DNA from: Diatrype stigma
Taxonomy: Eukaryota; Ascomycota; Sordariomycetes; Xylariales; Diatrypaceae
DNA length: 64,000 bases
Assembly: GCA_022225965.2 (NCBI GenBank)
Contig: JAKJXP020000049.1
Location: 248,001 to 312,000, forward strand
Direction of reading: 5' to 3'
The notes under the pieces are model-generated. The model saw nothing but the letters and a program-made list of their open reading frames with translations. It was not told the DNA's origin and made no database searches. Both the position numbers and the translations under genes were made by a program. Shown piece by piece: positions 56,271 to 64,000 of the stretch. The first letter of the stretch is position 1. Each line of letters opens with the position of its first letter.

Positions 56271-58302
56271 TTACGGCGTCAGCCTCTTCGGTGTCCTCGG
56301 GAAGTATGCCGCGAGCTGGACGCTGGGCAGATTCAGGTACCAAGCAACAACGCGATCAAGGCCAATGCCACCGCCACCGTGGGCGGGGCATCCAGCCTGG
56401 CGGAAGACGTCGACGTACTCGCGGATTCCGGGGCTCTGCGGGTCAACGCCCTTCTGGCGAATGCGGTCGACGAGCTCATCAGGGTCGTGAATACGCTGTC
56501 CACCGGAGAGGATCTCCTGCCCGCGCATGAAGAAGTCGAAGGCGTTCGTGACGCGCTTGTCGTCGTCGGCCAGCTTGGCGTAGAAGGGGCGTGCCCCCTC
56601 GGGGAACCGGTCGATCACGTAGAAGTCCGTGTTGTACTTGCGCCGTACCACCGCGCCCATCGCCTTCTCCTGCGGCGTACTCATGTCCTCGTCATCCGAC
56701 ACGTTGCGGAACTCCTCTGGTCCTTCTTCCCGCAGCAGCTGCTGCGCCTCGGCGAACGTCAGTCGCACTTCCCGGCCATCTTCCGGCAGGAGGAACTCCT
56801 CGCACGGGTACACAGAGCGGACGATCTCAAGCTCGTTGGGACATCGCTCTGTTGTTTGATGACATTTCTTGGTCAGTATAATCAGAGCATATTAGAGAAC
56901 ACGTGAAAAGGCGTCGTATAGTGACGTACCCTTGATCCCTCGGAAGATGTGTAGGAGTACGCCTTCTAGCATGTAGGTAACCTCCCGGTAATCCTCCTTG
57001 ATTTCCATCTCCATATCAAGACCGGTAAACTAGTAGTAGACATTGATGTGAGCCGCCAGTTTTGCCTTTAGGTGATCGATTTGAGAGCATTACCTCAGTC
57101 ATGTGCCGCGGCGTGTTGGAGAGCTCTGCTCTGAAGACGGGACCAATGCTGAAGACGCGCTTCCTACCGCCGGCGATCTCCATCTGCTTGTAGAACTGGG
57201 GTGATTGCGCCTGTTCCGGTACTATTAGCCATCCCCATTTTGGATGCCCATGGCATTCACGTGTAACCTACAAGGTACGCCTCCTTGTCGAAGTAAGGGA
57301 GGCGGAAGACGTTCGCACCGCCCTCCGAGGCGGCGCCAATCAAACAGGGAGCCTCGAACTCCTTGAACCCATGGGATCGAAGGTAGGAGCGGAACAGTTC
57401 CTTGACCTCGGCGCGGATATCTGCAATGGCCTGCTGAACAGGCGAGCGCTTATGCATGACGATGTTGTTGAGATGCGTTAGCATGGAGGCGCCGGGAGTA
57501 TTGGCGGTGTTAGAGTCGGTGACGCTGAGCTTCTCGACGGCGGCCTCGACAGCGGCCTCGGGCTCGTCGCTGAAGTTGGTGACGCCGCGGTTCGACGTCG
57601 TCAGGGTCATGCCTAGCACGGTGGGGGCAGCGGCGAGCACGAAACATTTGGTGACGTGCAGCTCGTAGTCGGCGACGCGGCAGCTCTTGACGGGCTCGAG
57701 GGGCTTCTGCACCGTCGCCTCGACCACCACGAAACTCTCGGGCGCGATGCCTGCTACCCACTTGACCATGGGCCGGCTGACGGGGGTGCCCTCGGCGCTC
57801 GCCGTCAGGACGCCCTGGATCGTCCAGTTCCCTTCCTCGCGCAGCTCGACGAATGCCATCTTGGCTCTGTGTCACGGTCAGTCAAGTCAGCTGGGGGGGG
57901 GAAGAGGCCCACGCACCCCTGCTGGCGCGCATTCTGGATCCAGCCTCTCAGCTTCACAGCCTTGCCAATATGCGCCTCCTCTATAGACTTGAGGCTGATC
58001 TCGGAAGCGTCGGAAGATAGCTGGACCTTCTTGCCCTCCTTATCCTTCACCAGGCCATAGTTGTCCTTGGCCAGATCTTCCGTCGGGCCAGCGTTGCCCC
58101 CCTTGCCGGAAGCAGCCGCAGCGGCCTCGCGTTCGGCTGCGCGCTTGGCCTTCTCGGCTTCCTTCTTCGCTTTGGCCTCGGCCTTCTTCGCTGCTTTCTT
58201 GGAGGTGGTCGCGCCGTCCTCCCCACCTTCGGCAGCAGGAGGTGCTGCTGGGTTGGCGGCGGGGGGCTCCGTGGCAGGCTGAGCTGCTTCTTTTTCAGCC
58301 AT
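56271..58302 (-). CDS. DPS1: Cytosolic aspartyl-tRNA synthetase
   Basis: 591 residues from five exons: 58302-57917, 57866-57272, 57210-57094, 57029-56930, 56848-56271. All joins keep frame. Class IIb synthetase that charges tRNA-Asp. A Lys/Ala-rich N-terminal extension ([20 protein letters not shown]) is typical of eukaryotic AspRS and binds tRNA. The OB-fold anticodon domain begins about [14 protein letters not shown]. Motif 1 region is [20 protein letters not shown]. Motif 2 is [18 protein letters not shown] with FRAE at 353-356. Motif 3 is GGGGIGLDR at 557-565. Length and the absence of a mitochondrial presequence indicate the cytosolic form. Confidence 0.96.
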
Positions 58303-59704
58303 GGTGTATTCTTTTCTTTTTCTTTTCCCAGGGGTTTCGAGAGTGGGAAAGACGGCAAGCCGAAGACAATGAAGCTTCGGTTCTTCGGTTCAAGGTATAT
58401 GGCAGGACAAGTCGACAGCAACAACCAGGGACCTCGAATATGTGGAATATGTGAGTCAGGCCGTCAATCTTCCGAGTGAGCAAATCCAATATTCCTGGTT
58501 CCTTCCAATGGCCGGGTGGAAAGTTTGGCGGGGCAATTGAATCGAGCTGCTGCTTCTGCTTCTGATGCGGGGCAGGTTTGTTACGTAATCCCTCCCACTG
58601 TAAGTATCTATGTACCTAGGTGTTCTTCCCCTGGCAACCTTGAACCTTCTGCTCCCCCCCCAATTATAATACCTCTTTTCTCTTTAGCCATATTATGAAA
58701 CTGCCAAGTACTTGGTACTGCTGTAGATATACAAGATTTTAACGGCTGCCTAGGTAGTATCTGAAATCGACCTTGACACTCAAACCTCGAGACATGTTCT
58801 GGATTGTCCATATTCTGGACTGTTCTTGTTCTTGTGATCTTGGTGATGAACAGCGACTATTCGCTGGTTGGATATATCGTATTGTGTACTATGTCGCAAG
58901 TATATAGCTGCTAGGCATATAGATGCATGGAGCTGATATTGAGCCTGTCGGCATGGATATCCTAGGCCGCGACCAGTGGCCGATGATGCGACTAGTAGAT
59001 CGAAGACTCGAGGTTGAAGCGCAGCTACCTATTCTACTCATCCTAAATGAGCTGCTTTACTCGGAAGAGCGAGACATGCCTATGAAATGTGGCCACCGAG
59101 AGGCTATAAGCGATGGTACGATATAGATCCTGAGTGAAGTTCACGCTGCATGAAAGACACTTTGAACTGAGGCAGGCTGCAGTGAATACCTTTCAAGCAC
59201 AGCCCCTGACGGGTACCTAGGTACTCGGTTGCGTTGAATACCACAACGGCCTGCCGGGCTCCTTCACGGTTCGACTACGCTGACTGGTCATGATAGCTGG
59301 AGGACGCACGAGATTGGGTTGTTGGCAGTAACCTAAGTAATTAGTTGACAGGATATATGCATACACACACATACGCTTCATCTCGCGTTGGAAAGGAAAA
59401 CATTCCATTTCGTATGATACAAGTTTTGCCACCTTCATCGCACGCATATTCCCTCATCCCCCGCGGCGAAAATGGTCGGCCCTCTTCCGGGTAACTAGTA
59501 GTCGATTCGTCTGCTCATAATAGATCGGTTCGCGTCACTAGGTTACCGTTGCCATTGGCTCATGTGAAGCTGAACTTTCATCCGGCCTGCCACCCATAGC
59601 TAACATCCTTTGATGCCAAGCTCATGGGTCCGCATATCCATGTTCCACATGGGAGCTCGGACTGGTTGTTGACAAGGGCAGGCCGGGACGACCACCACTA
59701 GGCT
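58303..59704. other. Intergenic, aspRS promoter and adk1 3' flank
   Basis: No gene seen. It contains a TACCTAGGTA palindrome at 59214 and related CCTAGG sites near 58614 and 58750. The aspRS promoter is at the left, the adk1 3' UTR at the right. Confidence 0.5.
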
Positions 59705-60825
<1,121 letters not shown>

Positions 60826-62709
60826 TTTTCGGAAATTGACTTGGGGGACTCTTGCGCCGGACCAAGGCAAGGGCTCAATTCGGTATAAAAGGGAAAGGAG
60901 AGGGTAAAGAAAGACGGTGAAGATTCAGGGAAAGGAGATAGAGAGGAGAGTCGGAGGAGGGGAGAAGGAAAAATGTCGCTCGCCTAGCTGGCTAGGGGAG
61001 GATATCCAGGATGTTGTTGCTTGGACGGGGACCCTTCAGCAACTTTTTTGAAGGTCGTAAAGTACCTTCACAAGAGGGAATAAGCAGGGCAGGCAAGGTT
61101 GCGCAGCAGCGTATTCCACTAAGTCTTGTACGTAGCATGTCGCTATCTCCCACTACCACCCGCTACCTGCCACTACCTGCTGCATGTACCGAACTGGCTA
61201 CATACCTAGGTAGGTACCTGCCGAGGTACCTATATCTGGGCATTCCGCACATGCAGGCTACCTATGGCGCTACGGCGCTACGGCGCTACGGACAGGGCCT
61301 TTTCCAGGTTGCGATGTCGGGATTAGCGGTCGGGATCAGAACGTTGAGAGACCCGGAGCCCCAATGGACACCCCAATTGACACGTCTGAGTGGCTCACAT
61401 TGCCATACACGTGCTCCTGTACCTATAATCTATGGACAATGCGAGTACCTATCTCTAACATACCTACCCAGGTATGTATGCACTGTACAAACACAGATAC
61501 CTACCTAGGTACCCAAGACGTTCTCCGCTCATACTGCCGGTACATATGTAAGCCCAGCGAGTGGAGTGTGCGAGTGCAACATTGTAAGGGACACCTGTAT
61601 GTATATACATACCCAGCTGCTATGTGCATGCAGTTAGGTGGGCTAGTGGGCTACTCGGGTTCCCTGTAGTCACCTGGTAGAGTTGATCGGCCTGCAATAG
61701 TTAGCTCAGCAACACGCACATATGCCCGGTTCCATATGCCCTACCCATATCTCCATACCTCCATCTGGGAGAGGCTTCATGCTTTTCGGGGTTTCCGTTG
61801 AGCCGCAGAGGTACCCGTACAGTATCTCTCAACTTTTGGTATCTGGAATAGCCGGTATGATATTTGGAAGATTTGTCATTCATGGGCATCATAGGACCTG
61901 CGCAGGTAATATGAGAATGATGTTTACATCTGATAGCAGCCCGCATAGCTTTCCATATGGTGTTTTGAGTTACGCCTCCGACTAACTATGTCTTCTATTC
62001 TTCATCCGATGATTTGTTAATGGAAAGCCCTCATACTACATACTGCCGGGGAATCAAGTAATTACTAATGAGGCTCAATTTGGAGCGGGTAGAGCTTACG
62101 GGATGTTATGCAGCGGACGTACGGATGAACATTGAAGCTGTTTCTTCCACTTCCAGGTTCTTCTTGGTTTCCTTCTTATCGATAATGCCAGCTCGTTATC
62201 ATTTATCGGGCACCCAGCCACACCATTCAAATCCCATGTCCATCAGCCTCAGAATCAGCCTCAGACTGTGTACCTCCATGTCGGGTAGGTACAGAGCTAC
62301 ATACATAAGGTACATCATAAATGTGAGCTAGTCCAGAAAGGGACAAGGGAGCATAGCTTAATTTTGGGCTAACGGCAGGGAAGCGGAAGGCGCTGAAGGC
62401 AGCCTCATCATTACGACGGACGCTGCAGGTGATTGATAGATAATAGGTACTAAGTAGCACCTACCCGTGGACCTCAGCACCTACCTCTAGTCTAGCCGGT
62501 TGGAACCCAGCCAGCCTTCCCTCCATTGCATACCCGATACTTTATACTTCGTACTTCATACTTTCCTACCGGCATACCTCATCGTTGATTCGTTCTTTTC
62601 GTGGCCTCGCAACAAACAGTACGAGCAATCCTTCTCCCGCTTCCTCTTTTCCTGGCATCCAACGACGGCAACCAGAGGAGACCCGACACCCAAATACGAA
62701 CCCGTCGCC
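60826..62709. other. Divergent intergenic region adk1 / rpn8
   Basis: About 1.9 kb with no supported gene. The part near adk1 is purine-rich (GGAGAGGG, GGAGGAGGGGAG). A GGCGCTACGGCGCTACGGCGCTACGG triplication lies at 61266-61291, and TACCTAGGTA palindromes at 61203 and 61502. The rpn8 side is ACCTAC/CATACTT-rich. Confidence 0.5.
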
Positions 62710-63978
62710 ATGCCTGCCACTACGGCCGAAACCTTGACGTTCGTCAGCAGAAATGTCACCGTCGCCCCCCTCGTCCTCCTGTCCGTGGTAGACCATTACA
62801 ACCGTGCCGCCAAGGGCACCAAGAAGCGAGTTGTTGGTGTGCTACTGGGGCAGAACGATGGCAAGAATGTGCGGGTATCGAACAGCTTCGCAGGTTAGTC
62901 AGACAACCGTTGCCGTGATGCGATCACCGGCCAGCGAACAGAGACCGGAGACCAGAAACCAGAGGCCACCGTCGTGATGGTCAGCAGGAAGATGCTTACT
63001 CTCACTCATAGTACCCTTCGAGGAGGACAATGATGATCCTTCCGTCTGGTTCTTGGACCACAACTACGTCGAAAACATGAACGATATGTTCAAGAAGGTC
63101 AACGCCCGCGAGAAGTTAATAGGATGGTACCACTCCGGTCCCAAGCTGCGCGCATCCGATCTCGAGATCAACGAGCTCTTTAAGCGATACACACCCAACC
63201 CCCTGCTAGTCATTATTGATGTCCAGCCACGGGAGTCCGGCGTACCTACAGATGCCTACTTCGCCGTCGAAGAGATCAAGGACGTAAGTTCAGCGCCCTG
63301 TGGCTTTGGGCAGTGACACGACACGACGTAACGTGATGGGATAGGTCGAGATGAGATGGGAGCTGACTGCTGGGATTGTAGGACGGCACGACGACCACCA
63401 AGACCTTCGTACACACCCCGTCGACGATCGAAGCCGAGGAAGCAGAAGAGATTGGTGTCGAGCATCTACTGCGAGACATCCGCGATGTCGCCATCGGCAC
63501 CCTCTCCACCCGAGTCACAAACCAGCTGCAATCCCTCCAGGGACTGCATCTTCGATTACGAGAGATCCAAGCCTACCTCCAGAAAGTCATAGACGGCCAA
63601 CTGCCGGTGAACCACGCCGTGCTTGGCAACCTGCAAGACATCTTCAACCTCCTGCCCAACCTGTCGACGCCTAAGCCGGGTACTGACGCCAAGAGCGCCG
63701 ACAACACGAGCGAGCTCTCCCACGCGCTCAGCGTCAAGACCAACGACCAGCTCCTGGCCATATACCTCAGCAGTTTGATTCGAGCCATTACCGCTTTCCA
63801 CGATCTAATCGAGAACAAGATTCAGAACCGGCAACAGCAGGAGGAGAAGGAAGCTAAGAAGGAGGAAGCCGCAGCTGGTGCGGGTAAGGACGAGAAAGAC
63901 AAGAAGGAAAACGGTGTCAACGGCACCTCGGGGGATACAGCCGAGAAGGGTAGTAATGACAAGGAGAAGAAGAAATAA
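62710..63978 (+). CDS. RPN8: 26S proteasome lid subunit Rpn8
   Basis: 350 residues from exons 62710-62893, 63012-63283 and 63382-63978. It is the non-catalytic MPN partner of the deubiquitinase Rpn11 in the proteasome lid. The MPN domain (about 8-140) starts [20 protein letters not shown] and contains VVGVLLGQ and [10 protein letters not shown]. The JAMM zinc ligands are missing ([13 protein letters not shown] instead of HxH...D), which separates Rpn8 from Rpn11. The C-terminal helices ([20 protein letters not shown], then [17 protein letters not shown]) form the lid helical bundle. It ends in a Lys/Glu-rich tail ([10 protein letters not shown]... EKKK). The intron after EIKD is GTAAGT...TTGTAG. 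Confidence 0.97.
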
Positions 63979-64000
63979 AAGTCACGATAACGATGAGTCA

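Noticed and set aside
63397..63412. GACCTTCGTA, also like the MITE end
   Set aside because: It lies inside the rpn8 coding exon (KTFVHTP) and is explained by coding sequence.

Overview
The window is nuclear DNA from a filamentous ascomycete (Pezizomycotina, probably Sordariomycetes). The evidence is short introns of roughly 45-440 nt with GTRNGT donors, CTRAC branch points and YAG acceptors, uneven gene spacing, split tRNA genes, and fungal-type housekeeping proteins: an Hsp104/Hsp98 disaggregase, mL67/MHR1, PBN1, a Hook adaptor and a fungal Rpn8. The genus cannot be fixed from sequence alone. Exon coordinates come from reading frame continuity across visible splice sites; no transcript data were available.

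Layout. 1-7.4 kb: gene-poor, with one possible spliced gene (about 5.46-5.94 kb) and a close pair of intron-containing tRNA genes (Asp, then Pro, minus strand). 7.4-14.8 kb: hsp98 (-) divergent from the mitochondrial ribosomal protein gene mL67/MHR1 (+), then a sulfotransferase-family gene (-). 14.8-17.8 kb: intergenic. 17.8-25.7 kb: prolyl 4-hydroxylase-like (-), PBN1 (-), a 262-bp palindromic MITE-like element, coq2 (+) and rps23 (-). 26.9-29.6 kb: a low-complexity conserved hypothetical (+) and a glutathione S-transferase (-). 31.9-42.6 kb: an accessory-looking stretch with a nine-exon divergent protein kinase (+), a GPR1/FUN34/YaaH transporter (-), a DHA2-type MFS transporter (-), a FAD-linked oxidoreductase (+) and a 2-oxoglutarate/Fe(II) dioxygenase (-). 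44.4-47.8 kb: a disordered hypothetical and a small secreted I9-domain inhibitor-like protein. 50.8-64 kb: housekeeping genes again: Hook adaptor (+), cytosolic aspartyl-tRNA synthetase (-), adenylate kinase (-) and the 26S proteasome lid subunit Rpn8 (+). A 646-bp terminal-inverted-repeat element with a perfect 8-bp target duplication lies between the Hook and aspRS genes.

Function. Most genes are core cell machinery (protein quality control, mitochondrial translation, GPI-anchor assembly, ubiquinone synthesis, cytosolic translation, endosome transport, nucleotide balance, proteasome). The part most likely to act as one metabolic unit is MFS transporter / FAD oxidoreductase / 2OG dioxygenase at 37.2-42.6 kb, possibly with the GPR1-family transporter; no PKS, NRPS or transcription-factor gene is visible there. 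The most notable structural signals are the two non-autonomous DNA elements, an intron of the Hook gene that itself encodes an alternative C-terminus, and 10-bp-phased repeats in the hsp98/mL67 divergent promoter.
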